From the NCBI GenBank assembly GCA_012932295.1, contig JAAONU010000004.1, positions 7,635,030 through 7,699,029 on the forward strand: a stretch of 64,000 bases of DNA, written 5' to 3'. How positions within the stretch are numbered: position 1 is the stretch's first letter; each line of letters opens with the position of its first letter. This stretch comes from Cyclina sinensis (Eukaryota; Mollusca; Bivalvia; Venerida; Veneridae). Position numbers and translations under genes: made by a program. The notes below the pieces were generated by a model. It had not been told where the DNA came from and searched no databases. It saw nothing but the letters and a program-made list of their open reading frames with translations. Positions 25,401 to 37,300 of this stretch are shown here, piece after piece.

Positions 25401-25658
25401 TTTACACTGCATCGCAATTTTGTTTGCAGCCTATGACATGTTGTTATGGCCAATAAAAGGAAGTTTATTTCATTAATATTATGTCTTCCCATTCCCCACC
25501 CAAGAACATCAAAGTTCGTCCTTGCCCTTCGCACGTTTTGCGGACGAAGCAAACTTAGCTAAACAAAGCCACTGACAAGCGATACAACGTGCATAAACAA
25601 TGTCTTTTACCTGCTGATAAGTCACCAGTCTCACTACTGAGTTGCGAAACATCGACAT
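16478..25658 (-). CDS. CS: Citrate synthase, mitochondrial, ten coding exons, complete
   Basis: Condenses acetyl-CoA and oxaloacetate to citrate in the mitochondrial matrix, the entry step of the TCA cycle. Minus-strand exons: 25611-25658, 23974-24015, 22174-22281, 21090-21210, 20416-20687, 19776-19975, 19238-19367, 18283-18384, 17346-17555, 16478-16645. They total 1401 bp and give 466 residues, equal to the length of the vertebrate enzyme. All borders are GT/AG and the phases join. The start [11 protein letters not shown] is followed by a basic, serine-rich presequence (to about residue 28). Key segments: [64 protein letters not shown] (catalytic His about 302), [16 protein letters not shown] (His about 348), [13 protein letters not shown] (Asp about 403). 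The C-terminus ends [10 protein letters not shown] second in-frame ATG two codons on (25650-25652) is possible. An upstream CRE and E-box suggest the promoter. Confidence 0.97.
21345..21650. repeat. Minisatellite of about 50-bp units in a citrate synthase intron
   Basis: Six to seven diverged copies of AAAGTTAAGCCCCAGGAGTA + ATTTCTGCTTTTTAGTATGAAAATTCACAC-type units lie in the intron 21211-22173. Non-coding. Confidence 0.85.
22747..22998. mobile_element. 250-bp MITE with about 30-bp inverted ends
   Basis: ACTGTAGTTAACAAAAATTA + TCGGCAAATAA at 22747-22777 is matched in inverse orientation at 22968-22998 with few mismatches. It sits in the citrate synthase intron 22282-23973. Further inward, the repeated GCCAAAT/ATTTGGC segments also pair. 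The rest of this intron has no recognisable element. An 81-codon plus-strand frame at 22465-22710 is unsupported. Confidence 0.7.
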
Positions 25659-25710
25659 TTTGGACAGAATATCGTGCTTCTCGAGTGTCTCCGACCGGTG
25701 TCTGTGGAAG

Positions 25711-25734
25711 TGACGTCACAGAAAGGGTCACGTG
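25711..25734. promoter_or_regulatory. CRE and E-box upstream of citrate synthase
   Basis: TGACGTCA (full CRE palindrome) lies at 25711-25718 and CACGTG (E-box, in TCACGTG) at 25729-25734, 53 and 71 bases before the start codon. Both are known binding sites of CREB/ATF and bHLH-zip factors. Placement suggests the core promoter; this is inference from position and motif only. Confidence 0.5.
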
Positions 25735-26227
25735 TGTGTTGTGTACTCAGTGTTAAAAACGCCAAGTTCCCGGAATCCGGAATAAAAAGGATAGGATAAG
25801 CGTCTGACATTTGTGAAACACGACATGATAATAATAATAATCAGACACTCAAATTTATCTATATTAATCAAACAACAAGATAATACATTTATATAACTGT
25901 TTTAACTTCTTACATACTGAAAGTTAATACTTAAGTTAATTGTAAGAAAAATAAATTAAAAGGTAAGAATACACAAAAAAGAAAGACAGAAAAGAAAAAG
26001 AGAGGGAAATAATGAGAAGAAAACCAAATTCTTTAAAGAAAGAACATATGTGTATATGATTTTAAATCACAATCAAATACCATGTGTAGCGAGTTTTTTT
26101 TTTTTTTTAGATTTTGTTATAGATAAATTTATTTCATTTAAAATAAGATTTTATTTTAATTTCATATCCATTTCAAAATTTGAATTAAACAGTTTAATCT
26201 ATTTAAACGAAGGACATCGGTGATTTC
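25735..26227. other. AT-rich intergenic sequence
   Basis: Contains a short (ATA)n run near 25828-25842, a purine-rich tract at about 25965-26040 and T-runs. No gene recognised. Confidence 0.5.
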
Positions 26228-26935
26228 AAAGTGTGCCAAAGTCAGAATTCTATGGTGGCTGATTTCTACCATTTCTTTACGTTGTGTTGTCTGGGCGACC
26301 ACACGACAGAACGGAAATGTAATATTTGTCATATTCGCGCACTAATTTTCGTTATATGTCGTGTCCGCGTGTTGTCTCCCGAAGGACAGAAGGACATTTT
26401 TAGGGCGCCAACATGACATTTCCATTCCCGACAACACGACACCCTCATTTGTCGTTTCGGCGACCCTTGAATCTTGATCAGTCATAATTATGTAGCATCT
26501 GGATAAGTATGCATACAAATTAGTGAGTAAAACATAAATGATATCATTTGAATTTCCATAAAAGGTATATATTTAACTCTACAGTATAGATAAATGTGTA
26601 AAGTGCCGGAAGGTGCCAGAACGACAAAGTAAATTTGTCCTTCTGTCGTGCTGTCGCGTTTACTGGATTTAACCTTGCAAGACCGACAAGCTTGGGGCGC
26701 CAACACGACATCCAAGGGTTACCAGAATGACGAATGCAGGTGTCGCGTTGTTGTGTTGGCTGATACGGAAATGTTGAGTTTGAACCCTAAAATGTCGACA
26801 ACACGCCAACACACACACACACAAATGAGCAACAAACGCTTGTTTGTTGAACGCCAACACGACGGTACGAAGTGGCAGAAATCAGCAATTATACTATTCT
26901 GCAGCGCCTTGAATAAAGTGACAAACACTTAAAAT
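26228..26935. mobile_element. Foldback element with imperfect inverted ends
   Basis: The left segment, with GTGGCTGATTTCTACCATTT and ACGTTGTGTTGTC, pairs with the right segment, which has ACGACGGTACGAAGTGGCAG and AAATCAGC, in inverse orientation. Repeated GGCGCCAACACGACAT / ATGTCGTGTTGG motifs fill the interior, along with an (AC)n run at 26811-26824. Frames on both strands (61-94 codons) are products of these repeats. No transposase. Confidence 0.65.
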
Positions 26936-27840
26936 GAAGATATATTATATCTTCCAGACATTTTTGACTCCAAAATGGGATGAACGTTTTTTTTTTATTT
27001 TTCATTCTTTTTCTTTTTTCAGATGATTGCAAAGACTTGTTGTGACATAGATTAAAAAGTCATATAAATTTATGTAGATATCTATTATCCATTTTTAGTT
27101 TCAAACAGGGCTGTTATGATCATGTTCTCCAGCAGAGACTCGTTACCGCTGTAAACAGTTACCCTCGAGCCAGATATTCCGGTCTGTACCGGCAGCCAGT
27201 GTAAGATTCTTATAGTATTAGTACCTCTGATATTAACAAAAATCACATTATTCTAAATGATTTTGAAAACAATGGGGTAAACTTGACTAACTGGTGACGG
27301 AGAAACTATAGAGGAGAAAAGGTTCAAAAAGTATGCAGAGAACTGAGAAAAATTCTAGAATTTCTTGGACGATGTTGATACAGGACAACCTGTAAAAACT
27401 AATTCAAGAAATAAATTTATTACTTATAGGGACATAGCACATAATAAAATGATAATAATGTTATTACCATAATTACAAATAAACATATAGAATCTACATA
27501 TTATAGTGTGAGGTCCTTTAAAACAGCATAAGAAAGCAGACTTATATCATAAGAGAAAATAAGATGTACTTTGCACCTATGGATAGGCGATTAAGCTGAT
27601 AGCTTAATTCGAATGGGGTTCACAGAAATAAAATTAACTGAACAAAAAGTAAACTGAAACAAGTAAAAGTAATTTTGGTCAAGATTTTGGATGGAAAAGG
27701 AAATATATAAAAGTGTGTATTTCCTTAAATATCTATCAAATATCAATATCACAGGCTATATGGAATCGCAGTACCAAATACTTCAGTAGTACCTAAATAC
27801 ATCTTCTGGTTGCATTTTGCTTTTACTAAGTGAGTACTTT
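26936..27840. other. Intergenic, nothing recognised
   Basis: AT-rich sequence between the foldback element and the LINE remnant. No gene or clear repeat identified. Confidence 0.45.
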
Positions 27841-27849
27841 TTCACAGCT

Positions 27850-29690
27850 TTTTATATTGCACAAGGATTTTTTGTTTTTATGCGTTTTGGAAGCTCAATC
27901 CAATTTTTGATTCCAGTATATAAAAAGGTTTGTTTCATCACAGAGTTACACTGTTGATAAAATTGAATGTACCTGAATCTAGTATTGTAAGATCTTACAT
28001 CAGTACAACGAACAAGGTTAGCTTTAAGATATGATGGATTCTTTTTAAAATAAATCTTATACATGTGATTAAGTATCAACTGTTTAACTCTGTTTTCAAC
28101 ATTTAACAAATTCAGGTTTTTCAAAATCATACACTGTAGCAGAAGTTCTGGGTCTAAAATTTTGGATAAATCTTTCTACCTTGTTCTGTGTTATTTGCAA
28201 CTCTGTTTTCATCTGTTTTGTCAGACCTTCATACCACGAAAAAAAAGAGTAATTGAAGTGACACTGAAAAAGAGCTGAACATTAAATTTGTCTGCCTGTA
28301 TAAAACATTGAGCTTGGCATTCACTTTAGAAATAATATTATTAACTACTGTTTCCTCAAATAAATGCCTATTAATGTAAAGGCCAAGCTATTTAAGTAAG
28401 TTAGCACCTTTAATACAATGGCCATTACATATAAATAAAATTTTCTAATTTTCGTTATTTTGTTTTTGGTCCAAACAACATACATTCAGTCTTGGGAGGG
28501 GGACAACCTATTATCCACAAGTCATTCTGAACAACTTTCTGGTGCTTCACCAAGTTTTGCAGAGATGATATCTGGATCCTTATGAGTAAATAAAACAGAG
28601 CTATCATCTGCATTGTTTTATTTATCTATTTGCATGACAATGTACTATGTACAAGTCTAAATAAAACGTATGTTCTGTTCTGTTCTGTTCATATAATATT
28701 GATTTACAATCTTAATCAATTCTTAGAATTGTATCGTTTACATCACAAATAAAAAGCAACAGCCCCAGTATACTTCCTTAAGGGACCCTGCAGGTTACAC
28801 TTTTGGACTTAAAGTGTTATACCTATACTGACAATTTGTGAGTGTTGAGAGGGGTATGATCTAAACCAGGGTACAGAATTTACACCCATAAGTTGCAACT
28901 TTCCACATAAAATGCCGGTGAATAAACTTTTACTTGTATCAATTCTGATCATGTCTTGTAAATGTATAAAACTTCTATTAATAGAAGTGGTGTTCATACA
29001 ATAAATTATTTGCCACCAAAACGTTTAAGTTAAACATAAACAGTTTTTTTTTTAATCTTTGACACTACACTAAAATACTTACTGGTTTATATTGGCCAAC
29101 TTGGAAAAAAAGTGGTTTAACACTTGCCAGCTTCATTTCATCTGGAACTTTACTTTCAGAAATAAATTAATTAACAATGTAAGTAATTGATATTTTCAAA
29201 ACACTAGAACCACCCTTATAAAATCTGGCGAGAATAACATCTAGTCCTGTGCTTTTGCTAGCATTCAATTTACTCAATTCCTTGAAAACAAAATTTTCAG
29301 TCACGTCTGCAGATTAAAAATATGACTATCTATAAAACTGAGCCAGCTTTTCAGAATGGAAGTCGTACAACTTTTTACCAGGAGGGAATTTAAAAGTAAC
29401 AGTTTAAAAATATATTAAAATAGTTTTTGCCGTCTAAATAAACAATATTTGTAGAGCACTTTTAATCAGTCTTTTATCCTAAAATCTTTAAATTTTGCCA
29501 GAATTTGTTAGGATTAAATTTATTTTCCGAAATTTTATAAGTAAATTATTCAGACTTAGAATCATACTTTGATTCCTTAACCCACTTATTATTTGTATAA
29601 GTAGTATGTTGTAGCTGTTGTTTTTTTTATACGGAAGAGTTCTTTTCTGTATGTCGACCAAGAAGATGAATGAAGGGGCGATCACTGCGT
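27850..29690 (-). pseudogene. Decayed non-LTR retrotransposon (LINE) reverse transcriptase
   Basis: Minus-strand reading in several frames recovers the reverse transcriptase in order from right to left. First NPNKFWQNLKIL (near 29490), then SKSTGLDVILARFYKGG (near 29260), PDEMKLASVKPLF (near 29130), KLQLMGVNSVPWFRSY (near 28870), a PxGS(I/L)LG-like block (near 28775), the catalytic A-D-D box as NADDSSVLF (near 28615), LVDNRLSPSQ (near 28505), and the C-terminal SYNTRFRYIQ...NWIELPKRIK (near 27900-27990). Numerous stops and shifts mean it cannot be active. The block order fits CR1/Jockey-type elements; the exact clade was not determined. The 92-codon frame 27852-28130 is its intact C-terminal end. 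Confidence 0.9.
28674..28693. repeat. Short (TGTTC)n microsatellite
   Basis: Four copies of TGTTC lie inside the LINE remnant. Confidence 0.8.
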
Positions 29691-29761
29691 AGAAGCCATT
29701 TCTGATATTTAGTGTATAGATACCATAAGTTGTTATATCAAGGTGTAGTTCTGTTGGTTTC

Positions 29762-31289
29762 CAGACGTTTCACCCCCAAGACTTTTCCTCACCGAGACAT
29801 TTCACCCCCAAGACTTTTCCTCCCAAGACTTTTCCCTCCCAGTTTTTTATTGTACAAGACATTTCACCCCCAAATTATAAAAGGTACTCAGATGGTGAAT
29901 TTTATTAATATTTTCTTGTTTATTTTTAAAGTTAATTGAGTTCAAAAGATTATTTTCATAATTTTTAAGAGATAATGGCTTTTGAATGAGTGGAATAATC
30001 ACATTATCAACACCTTTTTACAGTTCACACCTTTAAGAAGCATGCATTGTTAGGATTGTATATTGCCAATGATTGGCAGTATACAAATTCTTCACACATT
30101 CCAGGATGAAGTGCTGATTAAACAGGGGTGTAATTAAAACTCAATCAGGCAGTTATTTCAAAATTTCTTCAATCTCAATTCTTGAAAATAAAACATCAGC
30201 AGGATTAATATAATTCATAATCCATCCATTAATAAACATGATTAAATTAATGACAAATTCTTCATTGTTTATGTTGTCACCTTTTAATATGGAGGCAGCA
30301 CCCTCTATGAGATGTTAATCAAAATTTTTTTCAAAGAGACCATCATCAAAGGGATAAAAATAATTCATATTGCTGAAAACAAACAGGACTGTATTAATGA
30401 CAAATTATTTCATTGGTTATGTTCTCACCTTTTAATACTAAAGCACCACCTTCTTTGATGTTTTAATAAACAGAATTTTCAAAGACACCATATATTATTA
30501 ATTTATAATTCATTTACGAATTGGAGGAGATCGGTGATCCAGTGGTAACACACTGGACTGGTAATCCAAAGGTCCCGAAATTAATCCCTGCTCCTCCATT
30601 AACAATATTAATCATCTTTCGGATGAGATGTTAAACCGAGGTCCCATGTATCAGTGCTGTACACTGAGCATGCAAAAGAAACAGGGGTGTCTCTGGAATG
30701 GGATGCTTTCTGTATCTTGCACTACCCCCACAGCATAAAATAACTAATCTCTTCAGGGGCATCGGTAAATGGGCAATCGGTACCGACGATAAATAAGCTC
30801 AGATATTCATTTATGAATTTATCCTTGTATTACATCATCATTTCTTTAATATTAAGATAATGCTTTTTAAAACCTAAACCTTTTTAAATAAGTTCAAAAT
30901 TTACTAAATTTAATATTAATCATTTTTTGAATGATTTATATTTATTTCGTAAAATAAAACATATTATATAACATATTTTTTATTATTTACATTTATATAA
31001 AAAAACATGTATATAACGTTAACGCAATTGATGATCATTTTCATATTTAATACACATTATATTTCCCTAATTTTTCAGAATTTTTACTTCAAATTATGAT
31101 AAAAAAAATCTTTTACTTGATTGTTATGTATATAGTAATATCAAGGATATATCAATCTGAAACATGAAAATGAATATTTATTGGGGGTGAAAAGACTAAA
31201 TAAGTATAGACATTTCACCCCCAAAATGGGGGTGAAATGTCTTGGGAGGAAATGTCTTGGGAGGAAAAGTCTTGGGGGTGAAACGTCTG
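29762..31289. mobile_element. 1.5-kb foldback element ending next to the CMPK2 start
   Basis: A 29-bp end starting CAGACGTTTCACCCCCAAGA at 29762-29790 is exactly inverted at 31261-31289. Inside each end the motif TTCACCCCCAAGACTTTTCC is repeated two to three times with variations (TTTCCTCCCAAGAC). The middle is AT-rich and carries a SINE (30523-30795) plus two related blocks (about 30225-30300 and 30385-30470). No transposase frame. Confidence 0.85.
30523..30795 (+). mobile_element. tRNA-derived SINE
   Basis: The head GGAGGAGATCGGTGATCCAG then TGGTAACACACTGGACTGG (A-box-like) and GGTCCCGAAATTAATCCC (B-box-like) is followed by CATCTTTCGGATGAGATGTT + AAACCGAGGTCCC at about 30613-30643. The same head and block occur on the minus strand at 1820-1925. 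It is not a functional tRNA because the stems do not pair well. It is nested in the foldback element. Confidence 0.75.
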
Positions 31290-31314
31290 TCAACCGTTCT
31301 GTTAGCACCGTATA

Positions 31315-34300
31315 ATGTTTACAAATCCCGCGCAGATTTCGAAAATACTGAAATGCTTCAGTTGCACATTTCCAATTAACGGGTTGAAATGTCTGAGTAG
31401 GAAAATGTCTTCAGCTGCAGACTGTCCATGGTCGTGCATGTACATCAATGGTCCAGATAAACCATTGTATTTCAGACGAGTAAAGTCGCAGAATGTCGAA
31501 ACTGAAAGTAGAAATTCAGGACAGGAATACGGGTCGAAAGTTTTGAATACTAAATACAAGAAATACCTCCTTCTTAAAACAAGCGATAATAAAGGCTATA
31601 TTCAATCAGCAATCAAGTCTCATTCGGCTTATAGACAAAATGGTGTATGGCCGATGACACTGTTCTGCCACTGTATCTTAACTATCGACAACAAATTTGA
31701 TAAACTTGGCAGTAGAAGAGGGGTTTTCTGTTGCTGTACATCACGGGAACATTTTTCTCAAGTGCATTCAAATATTGTAGAATTTTTAAAGGAGAATGCT
31801 AACTTTGTAGTGTATGAATTCCGTGAAACATTGAACAAAGATGTGTTAAAATTAGTGTCAGTTGCTGACAGTGGCAACACTTACCATGTAGATGACCAAG
31901 AAATCAGCATACAGCTTGTTGACAGAGAGGCATTGGAAGATCACCTGGGAGGTGATTCACTAGCTTCACCCATATTTACAGATCCAGAATTAAGTCCCGT
32001 CTTCCATAGCTACAATGAAACTGTTAAAGTCTTGGAAGAGGTTAGTCTCACTATTTCGCCTCCGAAGGTGAACCCATTTTATAGGCTGATATTTTATAGT
32101 TGTTCACCTACGTCTCACTTTGATCTGCATCTGGTTAAGTGGACTCGCCCAATCGTAGGTGATTGGGCACTCTTAATGGCTTGTTTGTCCCACAGTTCAC
32201 AGAGATTCAAGGCAAAAATGATTAAAATATGATAACTAAATTCATACCTGATCCTGTAATCCAAGAAAAGACACAAATACATAAGTATAGAACTGAAACA
32301 CTTATTTCATACCCGATTAATCCACCATTTCATTCAAAATTTGGCAATCTGAATACTCGGTGTTCTAGGTTAATACAATGAAGATAACTAGGACAGGTTA
32401 AAAAACGTGCCGAATGGTATCCGCTCGGTTATATGCAGTTTAAAATTAGGCTTAAAGGTTGAACAACTAAAAAATATCAGCTCAATATATGGGTTCAACA
32501 CATTAAGCCTAATAAATAAGGCTAGGAAGAGGTAATGTGTTATCGGTGTAGGGTTAGGACAGAGTGCAAAATGGACTCCATTTCGCGAAATGGACTTTAC
32601 GGTTACGAAATGTACTTTTATTTTTCTAAATATGGCTTTAATATAAGTAGTTTATTTTCTAGCTTAAATGTAGTAAATAAAAGCTATTTCTATATTATGT
32701 CTCCTTTTTTATTATGTTTATTGTGACAGCGCCCTACGAAATGGACATTCTCTTTCAAAAATACCTACAAAATGGACTTCTGTTGTATAATACTATATAA
32801 AGTCCATTTCATAGACGGGAAAGTCCATTTCATAGGGCATGATATCAAATAATTGTAATATTTGGACATCTAATAGCTATTAAAATGTCAATATAAAAAT
32901 GATAGATATAGTACCCTATCTAGTATTTATCATATTAAACTTGAACAATACTGTTGTCATTCATATTAAAGCCATAATTAAAACAACAGAAGTCCATTTC
33001 GTAGGTTTTTTTGAAAGAGAATGTCCATTTATTAGGGCACTGTCACAATGAATGGTTGTATTTGGAACATCTATTACTTAGTCATAATATAAAAGGTGAC
33101 ATGATATAGATATAGCTTTTATTTATTACATTTAAGCAAGAAAATAGATAAACTACGTATATTAAAACCATAATTAGAAAAATAAAAGTCCATTTCGTAG
33201 CCATAAAGTGCATTTCGCGAAATGGAGTCCATTTTGCACTCTATCCCTACCACTCGGTGTATGGAAATACTGAAATAAATTTAAAATTATATAGAAATAC
33301 AGTAAAAAAAATATAATGCCAGTGACATTATACTGTCTTATTAAGAAAGATATTAAATTGAAATATGTATTAGTGTTGAAACGATGCAAAGTCCAAAGAA
33401 ATTTGTTTGAAAAACTTAGAAAAATAGCTGTATCTTAGAATTTCAACACTTTTGTATTAGACATTTGTATAAGGAATGATACACTATTATCTACCTGCAA
33501 GTTAAGAGCATGAACCAAAAGAAAAAAATATAAAAATTATCATCGTTCTATATCAGTTAATGCTAAGATTTTTTTTACAAAATAATCCATGTCATATTTT
33601 ATGATCACCAATATAAAAAATATTGGAACTTCTAAAACTCCTGTAAATATAAATACAGGTGAATATTTATCATTTTTTTCTTAACATATAGTAAAATAAT
33701 CTTAAATGCACATTTAGTATTAAATAAGTAACATAAAATATGTACAGTTAATGAGTATATTTCGGTACATGTATTTTCAGGCACCCATGTGTAGTTCTAA
33801 CATTTTTGGATAAAAAGCATAGTACTTTACATTACATTATTACTTTTCAAATTTAAAGTGAATATTAAGTCTGATCAACTTAAAGCACCTACTGTGATCA
33901 TATCTATGAACGAGACAGCTGTTATCTAGACACCTTACTTAACTTTAAATAAATGTTTCCTTTGGATTTGGATTTGAAATTTTTGTACCTGTAGCAAGTA
34001 TTCTATGACTGAGCTGAAAACATTTATCAAAGTAAACAATGTTGTTGATAATGCTTTAAATGATTCACCCTGTATGTTCTTTATAAATTTAAAATAGTCC
34101 TTGTGTCCTTTGATAATGTAGGAGTTATGCTCCGAAAAAGAAAATTAAACAAAGAGGCATGTTTTTTTTTCCAGAGCATAACTCCTACATTATCAAAGCT
34201 ATTGACTTGAAACTTGATACAAAGATAGGTCTCATTGATACGAAGTGGAATGCACAGGAACTGTCACTGTACACTTCATGATTTTGGAGTTAGGCCCCTT

Positions 34301-37300
34301 TGTTTAATTTTCTTGTTTGGAGCATAACTCCTACGTTATCAAAGCTATTGACTTGAAACTTCACAACAGGTGGATAGATCTCATTGAGATGGAGTGCAAT
34401 GCACAAGAACCGTCACTGTACACTTCATGATTTTGGAGTTATTCCCCTTAGTTCGATTTTCATACTTGATGTTTGTCTGGACCATACTCCTACATTATCA
34501 AAGCTATTGACTTGAAACTTCATAAGTGGATAGATGTTATTGAAACAAATTGCTCAATCGACAGGTGTATTTTGCTCCACCTTGTGGCGCTCTTGTATTA
34601 AAAAGATTTTTAGGTCACAGTAAATTTTTTACACTAACAAACATCATTCAGGATAATTAATTAGATGAAGTTTTATTATGTAGGGTTTACATCAGATGTG
34701 TTGACCCCATTTTCATTGAGAAAAGGGATATTTGTTAGGAATTTTACACATGGTTGGATAGGGAATGAACCCAAAATTGTGAAAATTTCATTTCCATATT
34801 TGTTACTATAATGAAATTATTGTGAAAAGATGCCGTTTTTTGTCTGGTTTTATAAAGGAAGATCTCTTGAAACAATGAGTACATAAAACTGGTAGTTGGA
34901 TTTTAGTGCATTATTCAATTGAGAAGTCCTGTTAACTAGCACGACATCAGATATACCCTTACTTTTTGAATAATGATCAGATTTCAAACCTCAGTATTAT
35001 AAAGCGTTTTTTTTTGTTGATTCTTTGCGGATAGCTCGACTTAGTCGTCACATTTGGTACCGCAGTGTGGGTGTGTGCCTGCCTGCGTCCATCCAGATTG
35101 CCTTATCCGGGCCGTAACCTCTGTGCATGGAAGGATTTTGAAATATCTTGGTACATTTGAAATCCTTGATGAGACAGTGTGTTGCATGCAAGACCCAGGT
35201 TCCCAGCTTAAAGGTCAAGGTCACAGTGCCAGGTCAAAGGTCCAAAATGTTGATGATAGACCTTGTTTGGGCCATTACTTTTCCATGCATAGAAGAATTT
35301 GAAAATACTGTGAAACATTTGTTATGCTTCCTGAAAGAGACATCATATAGGCCTGCCTTGTCCTTCCATCATCATCTTCCCACAGTTTCCATTTCACTGT
35401 CCCATCCCCATAGGCGGCTTTCCATTAGCAGGCTCGACATGCTGCCCATGGACATTCTAGTTTACTTTTGAGATTTACAAAGATAACAATCATTGCTGTG
35501 TAATGAACATTAATTTATTCATACAATATGTAGACAATATTCGATGACATATTACACACACCAGCAATTGATATGTCATTTTGAATAATCAATTTATTTC
35601 AGATGATGTTATTTAATATTTATTTATATGCAGACGGGAGTCTTACAGACCATCTTAGGAAGTGCTTGCCAATAACAAATTTAAGCTTTTTATTTTCATT
35701 TCCATCCAAAATACCAAAGCTGCTTTTACACAGGGTTTTTTTAAGGCAACAAAAAAGTAAGTGACGATCAGATAATCGGCATTAGATTATTATTTATGAC
35801 CTTTACATTCTCGCAAATTAGGTGGCCTGTTTGTAATTCAAAAATATTTCTTTTTTTTTTTTTAGAAAAAATGGGACTTAAAATTGATTTATTTGTTGTC
35901 ATCAGTGAATAATAAACAATTAAAAGAGAACTTAAAATAGATTTGGGAATATTTAAAGATAATAATTTCCTTCTCAGTTCTGAGGTGTCATGTTTTCGTA
36001 GGACTTGCTGTTGGCCCAGACTGGTCAAAACGAAAAAATTAAATTGACAAAGTCATTTTCTATATAATAACTATTTGTGTTTTCATTTTGTTTTCAGCTG
36101 ACAGAGGTTCCAGAGGTACAAGAGTTACTAGATATATCCAGAAGGTACGCTACTACACTAACAGAACATTCACTCGACACGAAGCCTGTTCACCCATTTG
36201 TTGTTGTTGAAGGAATGGATGCCACAGGTGACATTACTTTTTCTAATGAGAACACATTTTGAAAAATTCTAGAAAACAATTACAGGAATGAAAATGAAGG
36301 GCAGAAACTGCATCCTGTTTCAGATAAACAATGATTATCATTATTTTTCTTGTTTTTCTCTGCATAATGTCTTTGAAGATCTTTAGATTTAATTTAAACC
36401 AGGGCCTGGTAGTCGAGACAGTTTTATATCAAGGGATATTTTCTTACAATAAAAATAATGACAGTCTTAAATTTTTTGTCAGTGATCTAAATCTCACATC
36501 TTAAGAAATTTTTGAAAACAGGGAAGACAACTCTCACAGAAAATCTCGAAAAGAGAATGGGAGCAGCACGTTACTTCACACCACCTCCAAAAATAACTCA
36601 CCTGCGTGCCTTCTTCGATAGATATCCAGAGATTGTTAGACGTGCCTTCTACAGCATGGGTAACTACATAGTTGCTGGGGAAATAATTAAAGAGTGTCAA
36701 AGCAGGCCAGTTATTATGGACAGGTAATTCCAACAATGAGATCAAAGGAGAATAAAATTTGATAGTCATTGTATTAGTTTCACAAGTTTATATTGGTTAG
36801 CATATTGCAGAAAAGTTGCGGTCACTGTGCCTCTGCTCTGTTCTGATGGTGCCTCCAATCCATTCTAGTTGTGCATTCACAGTACCTCCTTTCCGTTCTA
36901 AATGGTGCAATCACTGTGCCAGATTCAAAATGTTTGTTGTTATTGAAATTATTATGTCATTTCAAACAACCTGCTCATCGTCCCGCAGAATGTCATTAAA
37001 AAAGAAAAATGTGCTTTCCTGCCATAAAGTTTGGTTTTGGTTTTATTGGGGTTTAACGCCAGTTTAACAGCTACGGTCATATCCCGGCGGTCAGTCCACC
37101 TAACCAGTGTTCCTGGGTATCCAACCAGTTTACTAACCAATTTTTCTGCAAGTGACTGACTACTTCCTCATTTGCTTCAGAGGTGAGGGACAAATGACCT
37201 GTAGATCAATTACCAGGGAGAAATTTTGCCGGCCCTGATGGGGATTGAACCGGGATCAGAAAGATTGATAATTCGTATCGGTAAAAGATTCATGCATATT

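Noticed and set aside
30523..30600. Functional tRNA gene
   Set aside because: A/B-box-like boxes are present but a good cloverleaf does not form, and a SINE body follows.
35054..35471. Cysteine-rich plus-strand frames (82 and 107 codons)
   Set aside because: The sequence is a diverged AGGTCA-containing repeat, and the two overlapping frames disagree.
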